DNA from: Pseudovibrio ascidiaceicola
GTDB lineage: Bacteria; Pseudomonadota; Alphaproteobacteria; Rhizobiales; Stappiaceae
Length of the DNA stretch: 64,000 nt
Direction of reading: 5' to 3'
Assembly: GCF_900114245.1 (NCBI RefSeq)
Contig: NZ_FOSK01000019.1
Location: 1 to 64,000 of the forward strand
Within the stretch, counting starts at the first letter, position 1, and the number at the start of each line of letters is the position of its first letter. Positions 1 to 8,813 of the stretch are shown here, in pieces. The notes beneath the pieces were generated by a model, which saw only the letters and a list, made by a program, of their open reading frames with translations, searched no databases and had not been told where the DNA came from. Made by a program: the position numbers and the translations under genes.

Positions 1-82
1 GCGCTTCGTTATAGGCCCAGCCATTGGCGGCCAGAAACGGCAGCGTCAAAGCAGCAATCGACGTGAGTGTAACGCTCTTCAT
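1..82 (-). CDS. 5' fragment of a secreted protein gene (runs off left edge)
   Basis: Only the first 27 codons lie in the window. The gene starts with ATG at 82 on the minus strand behind a strong purine-rich ribosome site (GGGGGAG about 8 bases upstream). The reading begins MKSVTLTSIAALTLPFLAAN and looks like a Sec signal peptide: Lys near the start, then a hydrophobic core, then a small-residue stretch. The gene follows the glycosidase operon on the same strand after a 176-bp gap with an AT-rich segment that could hold its own promoter. A periplasmic solute-binding protein is a plausible guess from position, but nothing visible proves it. Confidence 0.6.
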   Translation of the reverse strand, partial: MKSVTLTSIAALTLPFLAANGWAYNEA

Positions 83-258
83 CAAATTCTCCCCCCATCT
101 CACGGTGGTTCACTCCTCAATGATCCAACCATGAAATATTTATTGCGAGAGATCGGGTATCTCTACGCTTTGCAAATATCTATGGAACGAGAATAAGTAG
201 TTCCTCTGTGGTATATCAAAGTATTACTATGAAAATATTTCAATAAATTCCATCTTTT

Positions 259-2505
259 TTAGTGTGTTTCTGAGATTCCTTGCCGGTTGAACCTGATTTT
301 TTGCTGATCATCTTTAAGGAAGGCAGCAATATCAAAATTTGGTGCAGCCCAAACATAAGTTTTACCTGCTTCCAGGTGAATGGAAGTTTCCTGCAATTCG
401 TGTGGCAGTATCGCTGATTTCAGGGCAAACCTGCCGTTGCGCTTCGCCTTTACAGAAAGGAATGCGAGTTTCCCATCTTGCAGCACAGCACTGATCAGGT
501 AGCCTCCATGAGCAGGTAAGTTGAAGAAGGCAGCGTCTTTCCAGTCTGGCGGGATTGCTGGGAAGAGCCGGATTTTCCCGCCCCAGCTTTGCAACAGCAT
601 GTCAATGGCCGCTGTCGCACCGGTAAGGGGGACTTCGACCGTGGTCGCGTCAATTCCGGCGTGTTCATAGTATTGAGTGTTGGTCAAATGCATGCGCCCG
701 CCTGCATTGGTGTCGAGAAACGCCCGCAGATACTCATGCGCAAGATCGCCTTCGCCAATGGCAGCGTACAGTGAAGCAGCACCTGTGAAGGAATATCCAA
801 CCAGCTTTTCATGCGGTTCATGAGGTGATTTTGAGAAGCTTTGCCAGTGGTCTACGGACTTGCGGATGCGTTCTTTCTCGTCCGGCTGATCCATATTGCG
901 CAGGTAGAACGGATAGACCATCAGCAAATGACTGTAATGTCGGTGGGCATCTGTGAGAGCTACATCTTCGCCGATCAGGTACCCGGTGTCCTCTGAATAA
1001 GGGTAATCAACAAGTTGGCCCAGAATTGCTGCGAGCTCCAGCGCTTCCTCGGTGTCTGGCTCGAGGGTTAGATAAGCAGAGATTGCCCATTTCAGGACAG
1101 CAAGATCATAGTTGCAGTTGCGGGCCGATTTATATTCTGGCGAGAAGCTCTCCGGCAAATGTATGGAGCCGTCGGGTGCCTGCGTGAAGTGGGGTCGGTA
1201 GAACTGAATCCCCTTCTTCAGGAAGCGTTTAACGACTGTTTGTAGGAGCTCCTGATCATCCTCATAAGAAGCTGCCAACCAGAGATTATGGACCAGCCAG
1301 AGGAAATTGCCGAGCGTGGCGTCCTGTACGTTTTGTGTGTGGTACGCGGTGCCATCTGCAATGCTGGCCCCTTCTGTAAAGGGCGCGATTGGCGTTGGCT
1401 TTGGTCCTGGCGGGCAGAAGTCTACGTTGGTGACCGTGTAGAGGTTATAACCATCTGTCTCTCCACCCATTTTTGCCAGCTGGTGCTCATGCTTCTGCAG
1501 CTGGCGAATGAGTGGTTTCATCAGATCAGAGCGATTACCATACGCGCAGATCCAATAGGTGAGCTGAGAGTTGAGGTTATGCCAGACGCCGGGCCACGGG
1601 GTTGTCGGATCAAACCAAACACCTTGCAGATCAATCAGCGCTCCATCTGGCCGGGTGAGGCAGCGGAGCTTGTAGAACTGGAAATCAATATAGGCTTCAA
1701 GTTCTTGATCTGGTAATGAAAACAGTGTTCTATCGGCATACTTCGACCATTCTTGCTGATGAGATTGCACTAGTGCTTCATATGGCGCGTTAAGTGTAGC
1801 CTGAAGGTTGGTGCGTGCCGTTATTGCAAGTTGACTTTTGATGTCGCGGTCATACTCAATGCGGCAGAAATGCCGGAGGCTTTGGTGATGGCGCTGTGTT
1901 GAGGTTGCGACGATCACCTCCCCAGCCTGCATGCCTCGTTCCCTATACGCTGTGCTCGTGTAAGCGCCGATATCATCGGCATATGACCGCACCTCGGCTT
2001 GCTCAAATGGTCCATTGTCGTGTGGGTGTGAGTTTCGGGTACGGGAGGACTGTGGGTTCTCGACGGGATGATAGGTGAGCGTTGAGCTGGTCATCATCTG
2101 CTTCACATCAAGGATGATGCTGTCCTTCAAGGCATGGCAGAAGCAAGTGAGGGTGATGTCTTCTTCTTCCAGCTTTAACGTGCCAGATAGGATGCCAGTG
2201 GCAAGGTCAAGCGATAACTCCACGCCTTTGATTTTGCTGGAGAAGGTGAGCTCGCAATGCCCAAGTGGCTTGCGGTGAGCCATCACCTCGGGGTTGACGT
2301 TGTAAACATCCGCCCGCCCCAGAGCCAATTGCAGTGTAGTTTCGCTGGTCTGGAATAGCATGACCCCGACCAGCCCTGAGCCCAGCAATATACTCTCTTG
2401 CTGGCGTTGTGGCAGGGCAGTGTACCGCACCTTGTTCCTTCTGAGTTTGCTGAGCTGGGCGTCGCGGCTGATCTGTTCAATATTGCTCTGTTCCAGAAGG
2501 GGCAT
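259..2505 (-). CDS. GH95-family glycoside hydrolase (alpha-L-fucosidase/galactosidase type)
   Basis: Predicted cytoplasmic retaining-fold partner of the upstream ABC importer: GH95 enzymes are inverting alpha-1,2-L-fucosidases or alpha-L-galactosidases. About 748 residues, normal for the family. The N-terminal beta domain contains LLGSGLVGVM, matching the usual PIGNGRLGAMV block. In the (alpha/alpha)6 domain, HNLNSQLTYW supplies the two Asn that position the catalytic water, SFSPEY supplies the general-acid Glu region, and HRHYSHLLMVYP matches the family HRHxSHL block. No signal peptide is seen, which fits hydrolysis after uptake. I chose ATG at 2505; a TTG at 2601 would add 32 residues unlike the family and lies 3 bases after the ATPase stop. 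It is the last gene of the operon. Exact sugar specificity cannot be read from the sequence. Confidence 0.85.
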   Translation of the reverse strand: MPLLEQSNIEQISRDAQLSKLRRNKVRYTALPQRQQESILLGSGLVGVMLFQTSETTLQLALGRADVYNVNPEVMAHRKPLGHCELTFSSKIKGVELSLDLATGILSGTLKLEEEDITLTCFCHALKDSIILDVKQMMTSSTLTYHPVENPQSSRTRNSHPHDNGPFEQAEVRSYADDIGAYTSTAYRERGMQAGEVIVATSTQRHHQSLRHFCRIEYDRDIKSQLAITARTNLQATLNAPYEALVQSHQQEWSKYADRTLFSLPDQELEAYIDFQFYKLRCLTRPDGALIDLQGVWFDPTTPWPGVWHNLNSQLTYWICAYGNRSDLMKPLIRQLQKHEHQLAKMGGETDGYNLYTVTNVDFCPPGPKPTPIAPFTEGASIADGTAYHTQNVQDATLGNFLWLVHNLWLAASYEDDQELLQTVVKRFLKKGIQFYRPHFTQAPDGSIHLPESFSPEYKSARNCNYDLAVLKWAISAYLTLEPDTEEALELAAILGQLVDYPYSEDTGYLIGEDVALTDAHRHYSHLLMVYPFYLRNMDQPDEKERIRKSVDHWQSFSKSPHEPHEKLVGYSFTGAASLYAAIGEGDLAHEYLRAFLDTNAGGRMHLTNTQYYEHAGIDATTVEVPLTGATAAIDMLLQSWGGKIRLFPAIPPDWKDAAFFNLPAHGGYLISAVLQDGKLAFLSVKAKRNGRFALKSAILPHELQETSIHLEAGKTYVWAAPNFDIAAFLKDDQQKIRFNRQGISETH

Positions 2506-2604
2506 ACTCAATCCAAAAAAATACAAACTGGCGAAATGGGTTCGCCAGAGACTAACGGAGTGTTTTGTCGCAGGGCAGCACAGTTTATTGAAAAATTTCA
2601 ATGA

Positions 2605-3351
2605 TCAGGCTGCTGGAGCGGAATACTTTGAAATTTCGACAAACCGACGCGAGAGCGGATGTTCGGGGGTTGCGAAGAACTCTTGCGTTTCTTTGTGTTC
2701 TACGATCCTGCCGCCTTCCATTACTGCAATGTCATCCGCCAGTTTGGCCAGTGTTTGCAGGTCGTGGGAAATGATCAGCAGACCCATGTTCATCTCCGCC
2801 CGCACCTTGCGTAGCAGCGCGGTGATTTGCTCCTGAGTCACCAGATCCAGCGCGGAGAGCGGCTCGTCCAACACCAGAAACTTTGGCTTTACGGCTAAAG
2901 CTCGTGCCAGAGCAATGCGTTGGCACTGCCCGCCGGAAAGCTGATGCGGGCGTTTTGCGGCGCAGGCGTCCTCTAGCCCCACCATATGCAGCAGATCTCG
3001 CGCCTTTCGCTGGCGCTCAGCTTTGGGCAACTTATGGATGGCTTTCAGAGGCTCGCAGATCAAGTCTAGTGCGCTTAAGAAAGGACTAAGAGCGGCCAAT
3101 GGATCCTGCCACATGTAGTGGATGATATCTCCGGTCTTGCTGAGGTCTGGGAAGAAGATCTGGTGGTTGTGAAACAGTGTCTCTTGCGGTGCCGGGATGA
3201 TGCCCGTCATAGCCTTGGCCAGCGTTGATTTTCCGCAGCCGGAGCGGCCTACAAGGCCTGTGGTCCGGGAAGGATGCAGGGTCAGGCTGACTTCGGAAAG
3301 CACTTGATTTGAACCGTATGCGATGGAGAGATGTCGTGCTTCTATGGTCAT
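2605..3351 (-). CDS. Oligopeptide/nickel-type ABC transporter ATPase (second, OppF/NikE-like)
   Basis: Cytoplasmic ATP-hydrolysing subunit that powers the importer encoded upstream. About 248 residues. Walker A is GRSGCGKS near residue 36, the ABC signature is LSGGQCQR, Walker B is FLVLDEPLS, and an H-loop IISHDL follows. ATG at 3351 overlaps the stop of the preceding ATPase in an ATGA junction, so the two are translationally coupled; an upstream GTG/TTG-type extension would add 17 unlikely residues. It lacks the long C-terminal oligopeptide/dipeptide-transporter extension, as in NikE-like subunits. The glycosidase follows in the same operon. Confidence 0.9.
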   Translation of the reverse strand: MTIEARHLSIAYGSNQVLSEVSLTLHPSRTTGLVGRSGCGKSTLAKAMTGIIPAPQETLFHNHQIFFPDLSKTGDIIHYMWQDPLAALSPFLSALDLICEPLKAIHKLPKAERQRKARDLLHMVGLEDACAAKRPHQLSGGQCQRIALARALAVKPKFLVLDEPLSALDLVTQEQITALLRKVRAEMNMGLLIISHDLQTLAKLADDIAVMEGGRIVEHKETQEFFATPEHPLSRRFVEISKYSAPAA

Positions 3352-4133
3352 AGTTGAAGCCTTTCCATAGCTCTTGTGATTTCGGCGGTGGCGTGGTGGC
3401 AATCCGGCGCGATTGGCTGGTTCAAGTCGCAGGCATCTACGAGCTGGCCAGCATCCATCACCAGCACGGAGGTGCAGGTTTGGCGGACAATGCGCAGGTC
3501 GTGGCTAACGAACAGCAGAGCGGAGCCGGTTTCCTGCTGTACCACGTTGAGCGCCTCTAGCGTTTCATGTTCGGTGATGACATCAAGACCGGTGGTTGGT
3601 TCATCGGCTATCAGGACAGTTGGCTTTAAAATCAACGCCATAGCCATCATCACCCGCTGCTTCATGCCGCCGCTCAGGGCATTGGGGTATTGCTTCAGGC
3701 AGTGCTGAGGCAGTGAGACGGCCTCCAGTGCCTGGCTGATGGTCTGCTGCGCGTCCTGCCCAAACAAAGAGACGTTACCCGCCGTTTCCAGCAGCTGCGT
3801 TGCGATGGTCAGGCTGGGGTGTAAGGCACTGCCGGGGCTTTGGAAAATGCAGAAGATGCCTGTGCCTCTGATCCTCTGTTTCTCAGCGAACGGCATTGCC
3901 AGAAGGTCTTGGCCCTGAAACCGGATGGACCCGCTTGAAGTGGTGAGTGGAGCACGCAAAGCACCCGTAATCGCGTGGCAGGTCAATGACTTACCACAAC
4001 CGGACTTGCCGATCAGACCCAAACGTTGGCCAGCGGAAAGGCTGAAACTTACGCCTTCTACCAGCGACTCGTTGTTTTGGGTACTGTTGGCAATGGTGAG
4101 GTTTTGCACCTGAAGAAGGGGGATATCTACCAT
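3348..4133 (-). CDS. Oligopeptide/nickel-type ABC transporter ATPase (first, OppD/NikD-like)
   Basis: Cytoplasmic ATPase subunit pairing with the downstream ATPase. About 261 residues starting at ATG 4133, which overlaps the permease stop by 7 bp. The frame stays open another 390 bases upstream, but that part lies inside the permease gene and reads as low-complexity nonsense, so the internal start is preferred. Walker A is GKSGCGKS, the signature is LSGGMKQR, Walker B is VLIADEPT and the switch region is FVSHDL. The two distinct ATPases, two permeases and family 5 binding protein give the full Opp/Dpp/Nik composition. Confidence 0.9.
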   Translation of the reverse strand: MVDIPLLQVQNLTIANSTQNNESLVEGVSFSLSAGQRLGLIGKSGCGKSLTCHAITGALRAPLTTSSGSIRFQGQDLLAMPFAEKQRIRGTGIFCIFQSPGSALHPSLTIATQLLETAGNVSLFGQDAQQTISQALEAVSLPQHCLKQYPNALSGGMKQRVMMAMALILKPTVLIADEPTTGLDVITEHETLEALNVVQQETGSALLFVSHDLRIVRQTCTSVLVMDAGQLVDACDLNQPIAPDCHHATAEITRAMERLQL

Positions 4134-4996
4134 CTGTAGGGTTTCCTCTTGTCCAGCTGAAAGCGGATGCCTTCGCCCACCAGATTGAAGCTGAGAACGG
4201 CGAGGATGATGACGATGCCCGGGGCCAGAACGACGCTGGGGCGCTCTGCAAAGAAGGGCCGTGCCTCGTTGAGCATGGCACCCCATTCTGCGGCGGGTGG
4301 TTGTGCGCCAAGGCCGAGGAAGCTGAGGGACGAGAGCACCAGCAAAAGCCCCGCCATCTCCAGAGAAAGGACCACCAGCAGAGGTGGCAGGATTTGCGGC
4401 AGGATGTGTTTTGCTATGATATTCAATGGCTTCTGCCCGCATTGGCGAGAGGCGAGAACGTACTCTTTGGAGGCTGCTTCCAGCGTTAGCGTGCGGACCA
4501 AACGTGCCAGACCTGGCCACCAGGCGAGGGCGACGCCAATAACGGCGGAGGTGAGGGACGCGCCCAGATAGCCGATGATTGCGAGGGCGAACACCAGCAT
4601 GGGGAACGCGAGGAAAATATCCGCAATCCGCATCAAAACCGCATCAACCCAGCCTTTGCAGAGGGCTGAGAGTAGGCCAACTGGCAAAGCGATGGCGAGG
4701 ATAAGTCCAGCTGTTGTCAGCGCTGTGCCAAGCGATAACGCCGTGCCAGTCATCAGGCGGGAAAGGATGCAGCGGCCCAGATGGTCGGTGCCGAGCGGGT
4801 AGGTTAGGCTAGGTGCGCTGAGGCGGTGCAGCAGGTCAATCTGGTTGGGTGGGTTGGGAGCAAAAGCCTCGCCGCCAATCGCCAATATGATGAAGCAGGA
4901 TAGAAAGAGGCTGCCGAGCAAAAACGTGGTTTTGCCTCTGAAGAGGCTGGTTGCCCGTGAGAGGGGGATAGATTTTGCGCTATCAACGTACGCCAT
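4127..4996 (-). CDS. ABC transporter permease (OppC/DppC/NikC family)
   Basis: Inner-membrane channel subunit. About 289 residues with an N-terminal anchor helix, the family block NPPNQIDLLHRLSAPS followed by LGTDHLGRC, and a later EAA-type loop around residues 190-215 (SRQCGQKPLNIIAKHILP) that docks the ATPases. ATG at 4996 sits 6 bases after AAGGAGG; the ATG at 5002 directly touches that site and is less likely. The gene overlaps the end of the preceding permease by 14 bp, so the two are coupled. Confidence 0.9.
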   Translation of the reverse strand: MAYVDSAKSIPLSRATSLFRGKTTFLLGSLFLSCFIILAIGGEAFAPNPPNQIDLLHRLSAPSLTYPLGTDHLGRCILSRLMTGTALSLGTALTTAGLILAIALPVGLLSALCKGWVDAVLMRIADIFLAFPMLVFALAIIGYLGASLTSAVIGVALAWWPGLARLVRTLTLEAASKEYVLASRQCGQKPLNIIAKHILPQILPPLLVVLSLEMAGLLLVLSSLSFLGLGAQPPAAEWGAMLNEARPFFAERPSVVLAPGIVIILAVLSFNLVGEGIRFQLDKRKPYRW

Positions 4997-5927
4997 GGTC
5001 ATCCTCCTTGAGTTGAGGCATGAGCCAATGGTTTGTCAGGTCCGCCGCAAAATTCGCTAAGAAGAACACCAGCCCCATAAACAGCAGATAAGCTTGTAAG
5101 ATCGCAAAATCCCGCTCCGCAATGGCCTGCAGTGCCAGTTGCCCTAAGCCGGGCAGGTTGAAGATGTTTTCAATGATCACTGATCCACCCAGCAGGGAAC
5201 CAAAGGAAATGGCCCAGTTGGTGATGAGTGGTGGCAGAATGGACTTGAACACATGGCGCCCCAGAATAGCTCTACGGGACAGGCCTTTAGTAATCGCAAG
5301 GCGGATGTAATCTTCGCTCATAACAGCGATTATCCGCTCCCTCACCAGCCGGCTCATCACTGCCGCGTTGCCAAGGGTCAGCGTGATCACAGGTAAGATC
5401 AGGTCCTGCGCATTGCCGAATTGCAGCAGGTTGAACCACCCCAAACCCAACGCGAACACCGCCAGCAGAAACAGCGCCAGCCAAAAGGAGGGCACGGAGA
5501 CCAGAAACATGGTCAGCACATAGAGACTGGTGGAGACCGATGTGCGCTGTGAAACCGCCGTCACGGTACCAAGCACCAGCGACAGAGCCAGTGAGCTGAC
5601 GAAAGCCAGAACGGACAGCGTCGCCGTAATCGGCAAGTGCTCTTTAAACAGCTCCAACACAGGACGGCCCGACGCGATGGACGTGCCCAGATCCAGCCGG
5701 AACAGGTCCAGCAACCAGATAAAGTAGCGCTGGATCAGAGGCTTATCCAAGCCATACTCCACCCGCAATGCCTCCACCTGCTCAGCGGTGAACGACACGC
5801 CCAAGCGGCGCAGTTCCATCTCAATAGGATCGCCGGGGGTGAGGCCGATGATTAAAAAACCAATCAGGGTCATGCCAAACAGAGTTGGAATTCCCGAAAG
5901 CGTGCGCTTGAAAACAAACTGCTTCAT
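4983..5927 (-). CDS. ABC transporter permease (OppB/DppB/NikB family)
   Basis: Inner-membrane channel subunit. About 314 residues, six predicted membrane segments. N-terminal KRTLSGIPTLFGMTLIGFLI and the conserved PGDP motif are typical of the OppB/NikB family. A long periplasmic loop (residues about 35-95) is followed by the transport core with the EAA loop LSRRAILGRHVFKSILPP. Start ATG 5927 is preferred over a start 15 codons upstream that would run into the intergenic hairpin. It follows the binding-protein gene after a 65-bp gap holding a perfect 14-bp hairpin, which may set the stoichiometry between binding protein and permeases. Confidence 0.9.
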   Translation of the reverse strand: MKQFVFKRTLSGIPTLFGMTLIGFLIIGLTPGDPIEMELRRLGVSFTAEQVEALRVEYGLDKPLIQRYFIWLLDLFRLDLGTSIASGRPVLELFKEHLPITATLSVLAFVSSLALSLVLGTVTAVSQRTSVSTSLYVLTMFLVSVPSFWLALFLLAVFALGLGWFNLLQFGNAQDLILPVITLTLGNAAVMSRLVRERIIAVMSEDYIRLAITKGLSRRAILGRHVFKSILPPLITNWAISFGSLLGGSVIIENIFNLPGLGQLALQAIAERDFAILQAYLLFMGLVFFLANFAADLTNHWLMPQLKEDDHGVR

Positions 5928-5948
5928 GTGCTGATCTTTCGTGAAAAG

Positions 5949-5985
5949 GCAGCACAGATCATGGTGTTGCAATGATCTGTGCTGC
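5949..5985 (-). promoter_or_regulatory. Perfect 14-bp intercistronic hairpin between binding-protein and permease genes
   Basis: Arms 5949-5962 and 5972-5985 are perfectly complementary with a 9-base loop. It starts 7 bases after the binding-protein stop codon. There is no T-run, so it is more likely an mRNA-stabilising or partial-attenuation element than a full terminator; this role is known for binding-protein operons such as malE-malF. Confidence 0.75.
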
Positions 5986-5992
5986 GCATCTC

Positions 5993-7549
5993 TTATTTGG
6001 TTTGGGTAACCTGACCGTAATCGATCCAGTCAGCGTGCTCGAACATCGGGATGTTCAGACCCGGACGGGACAGGTTGAAGTTCGGCACCATCAGGATTGG
6101 AATAGCAGCCAGTTTGGTCTGCACGATTTCGCGGTGCGCTTCACGAACAAGTTCAATGACTTCTTCGCGGCTCTGCGCCTGACGAGCATTGTCGAGAATG
6201 GTGTCCAGCTTGCCACCCGGCGCGGTGTACTGGTAGCCCCACGGGGTTTTGGAGTGGAACAGGTTGTACAGAAGGTAGGTTGGGTCTGCGTTGTTGTTGG
6301 AGGCGAACTCCATGTACAGATCCGCTTCACCGGTTGCCAGATAGGTGTCGTCGTAAACGCCTGAATCATCAACCTGAACCAGCTCAATGTCGATGCCGAT
6401 ACCGCGGAACATCTGCTCCAGCAGCTCTGGCATTGGACGCACGCTGGAAACGTTCGGGTAAGCTGCAACAAGGCGCAGTTTCAGCGGTTTGCCGTCTTTG
6501 CTGCGCATGCCGTCGCTGCCTTTGGGCCAGCCAGCTTCATCCAGCAGGGCTTCTGCCTTCTGGGTGTTGTAGTCAAAGCCGTCAACGTGCTTGTCACCAA
6601 GGCCAAACATCCAGTCTGGCAAAATGCCTTTTGCAACAACACCTTTGCCGTTGAACAGAACTTGCGCCAGCTGCTCGCGGTTGATGGCATAAGCCAGCGC
6701 CTCGCGCACGCGTTTGTCCTTCAGCGTGTCGTATGGTGCCTTGCCGTGCAGGTTGGTCAGCAGGGCCACATAACGGATCGGGCGGGATTCGTGCACCACC
6801 ACAGAGCCGTCTTTTGGCAAGCTTAGCAGCATCTGTGGGGTGACTTCAGCAACGATGTCGACCTCATTGTTCTGCAGTGCCAGCAAACGCACCTGATCAT
6901 CCGCGATGAAGTGATAGGTGATGTTCTCAACCTTCGGTGCATCCCCCCAGTAATCCGCATTGCGTTTCATGCTGATGGACTGTTTTGGCTTGTAGCTGTC
7001 CAGCAGGTAAGGACCTGTACCAATTGGGTTTTCCGCACGTTCACCGTTGATGGAAAACAGCGATGCCCCACGGTGGGTCATGTTTTCAATGACAAGAGAG
7101 GAGTTGATCTCGGACTTGAACGTAAAGGTGTAAGGCCCGGTCTGATCAAAGCTTTCCTGATCAATCTGCAGGAAGTCAGAGCGGCCCTGATCGTACAGCT
7201 TCAGCGCGTCGATTGCGGCTTTGGCGTCAAATGTCTGACCGTCGTGAAACTTGATGCCCTCGCGCAATTTGATGCTGTAGATGCCGTCTTTGTAGTCCCA
7301 AGTCTCAAACAACACGCCTTGCGGAATGAAGTTTTCGTCTGGTTTAACAGCCGTTTCAACGATCTGCCCGGCTGGTCGGCGGGTGGTGAAGTTGAACTTC
7401 TTCGGGTCTACGCTGTAGCGGTCTTTTTTCACCGCAATGCGCAGCTGTTGAATGTCTTCCGCCTGTGCCGCTGGCACGCCGGAAATCAGAGCAGGAAGAG
7501 ACGCTGCGAGCACACCGCTGACGCCAAGTAGTTGTTTGAATTTATTCAT
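5993..7549 (-). CDS. Extracellular solute-binding protein, family 5 (peptide/nickel/oligosaccharide type)
   Basis: Periplasmic receptor of the importer. About 518 residues. A signal peptide (MNKFKQLLGVSGVLAASLPA, likely cut after AQA near residue 28) is followed by the family 5 pattern: FETWDYKDGIYSIKLREGI with KFHDGQ, then the GTGPY block near residue 180, and VREALAYAINREQLAQVLF in the second lobe. Family 5 proteins bind peptides, nickel complexes or oligosaccharides. The GH95 gene in the operon favours a saccharide, by inference. ATG 7549 gives a normal signal peptide; a start 5 codons upstream is possible. First gene of the operon. Confidence 0.9.
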   Translation of the reverse strand: MNKFKQLLGVSGVLAASLPALISGVPAAQAEDIQQLRIAVKKDRYSVDPKKFNFTTRRPAGQIVETAVKPDENFIPQGVLFETWDYKDGIYSIKLREGIKFHDGQTFDAKAAIDALKLYDQGRSDFLQIDQESFDQTGPYTFTFKSEINSSLVIENMTHRGASLFSINGERAENPIGTGPYLLDSYKPKQSISMKRNADYWGDAPKVENITYHFIADDQVRLLALQNNEVDIVAEVTPQMLLSLPKDGSVVVHESRPIRYVALLTNLHGKAPYDTLKDKRVREALAYAINREQLAQVLFNGKGVVAKGILPDWMFGLGDKHVDGFDYNTQKAEALLDEAGWPKGSDGMRSKDGKPLKLRLVAAYPNVSSVRPMPELLEQMFRGIGIDIELVQVDDSGVYDDTYLATGEADLYMEFASNNNADPTYLLYNLFHSKTPWGYQYTAPGGKLDTILDNARQAQSREEVIELVREAHREIVQTKLAAIPILMVPNFNLSRPGLNIPMFEHADWIDYGQVTQTK

Positions 7550-7584
7550 TTCAATTCCAATCATTATCTGTAATCGAGCGAAAA

Positions 7585-7956
7585 TCAGACAAAGACAGGA
7601 GGCGCCCGCGGAGCATGGCTTCGCCGCGAAATTGCGTAATGCCCCACCTCGTTGAGGGCGAAGATATGCTGTGGTCTTGAGATTTCAATAGCGAAGCTGC
7701 CCAAGGAGGCAGGGGTCGGTGACTTCAGCATGGCAAGGGAGAAAAGGCAGAACGCGTTGTTCTGTACGTCCTTTTGCTCGTCGTCTTCATCAGAGGTTTC
7801 GATGAAGATCTGCTGTAAGCCCTGCGAGGTGCAAATGGTGATCTCAAAACCATCTGCGCCCGCACGCGGCATCATGCCGGGCGGCGCAACAAGCTGTAGG
7901 ATCACAAACCAGGTTGCGAGCCAGCAGGCCAGTACGGTTGATGGTTTCAAAGCCAA
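7585..7956 (-). CDS. DUF2946-like small exported protein, copy 1
   Basis: Small protein of unknown function, about 123 residues. A hydrophobic N-terminal segment (VLACWLATWFVILQLV) is followed by APPGMMP, then a region with GFEITICTSQG, an acidic stretch, and the typical DUF2946-style tail APRAPPVFV. It is paralogous to the next gene on the same strand. TTG at 7956 is preferred because it sits 7 bases after AAGGTG and aligns with the paralogue's start; the frame is open to 8127, with an ATG at 8004 but no ribosome site there. DUF2946 proteins often neighbour copper or other metal genes in proteobacteria, which is not evident here. Confidence 0.6.
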   Translation of the reverse strand: MALKPSTVLACWLATWFVILQLVAPPGMMPRAGADGFEITICTSQGLQQIFIETSDEDDEQKDVQNNAFCLFSLAMLKSPTPASLGSFAIEISRPQHIFALNEVGHYAISRRSHAPRAPPVFV

Positions 7957-8216
7957 GTGAATGCACCTTGCACTTGATGAGCAATCAGAGCCAACCTCAG
8001 ACATTGCCGAGATTGAGGGATGAGCTTTACGCGAGGCTGTACCCTGCGGGGTCCGTTGCATGCAAATGTGGCGTGGGTTTTCTGGCAAGCAGCCTGCAGA
8101 AAACCTGTCATTGCCATGGGTTTGCATGACGGAACAGGAATGTCTTTTGAGAAAATAGCCCTTTTATGTCAGCAAATTAGCCACAATAAGAAAGGCTGGG
8201 ACAAACCAATTTATGC

Positions 8217-8579
8217 TCAGGCGGGAGGGGCTCTAGGGGCGGCGATGCGCACTGTCGTTTCAGCAAACGCAATGCTCGTTGGCAGTGAAACCACATCGAT
8301 AGGAAGAGGAGATCCGCCGAATTCTGTGTGAGGAGAAGAGCTGAGGGCCTTTGCAACAACAGTGCCGAAGGCGCAGTTGTCGTAGGCTTGCTGTTCTTCT
8401 GCTTGCTGGAGTTCATTGCCCTGCTCGTCAAGAAGGACAGTTCGCATGCCTTGCGCGGTGCAGATGACAATCTCAAAGCCGTCCTCACCTCCGGACACCA
8501 TCATGCCGGGAGGCGCAACAAGCTGCATCAATACAAACAGTGCAGCAAATACAGTCGCTTTGGCTTTTGTCAGTTTCAC
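8217..8579 (-). CDS. DUF2946-like small exported protein, copy 2
   Basis: Paralogue of the preceding entry, 120 residues, same strand, upstream of it. It has a hydrophobic N-terminus (ATVFAALFVLMQLVAPPGMM), then GFEIVICTAQGMRTV aligned with GFEITICTSQGLQQI of copy 1, a Gln/Glu-rich stretch, one conserved Cys near NCAFG, and the tail APRAPPA. GTG start at 8579; the family is not well characterised. The two genes are 260 bp apart, so they probably arose by tandem duplication but are now much diverged. Confidence 0.65.
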   Translation of the reverse strand: MKLTKAKATVFAALFVLMQLVAPPGMMVSGGEDGFEIVICTAQGMRTVLLDEQGNELQQAEEQQAYDNCAFGTVVAKALSSSPHTEFGGSPLPIDVVSLPTSIAFAETTVRIAAPRAPPA

Positions 8580-8813
8580 AGCAAACTCTAGTCACGCGTA
8601 AGTGCATTTCCGCCTTAGGCTAGTACAAAATACGTGTCAATGACTTATACTTATATGCACTGTGAGTTTATGAAAAAATTTTAGCAAATCACGCGGTAGA
8701 TCGGCCCGGCTTCCTTAGTTACCAAAGTAAGAAAATATCATGTTTTCATAAGGTTACTTGGGGCAGTCAGCGCTGTGGTTACAGATGTTGGATTTATAGC
8801 GCTCAGGTAAGAG

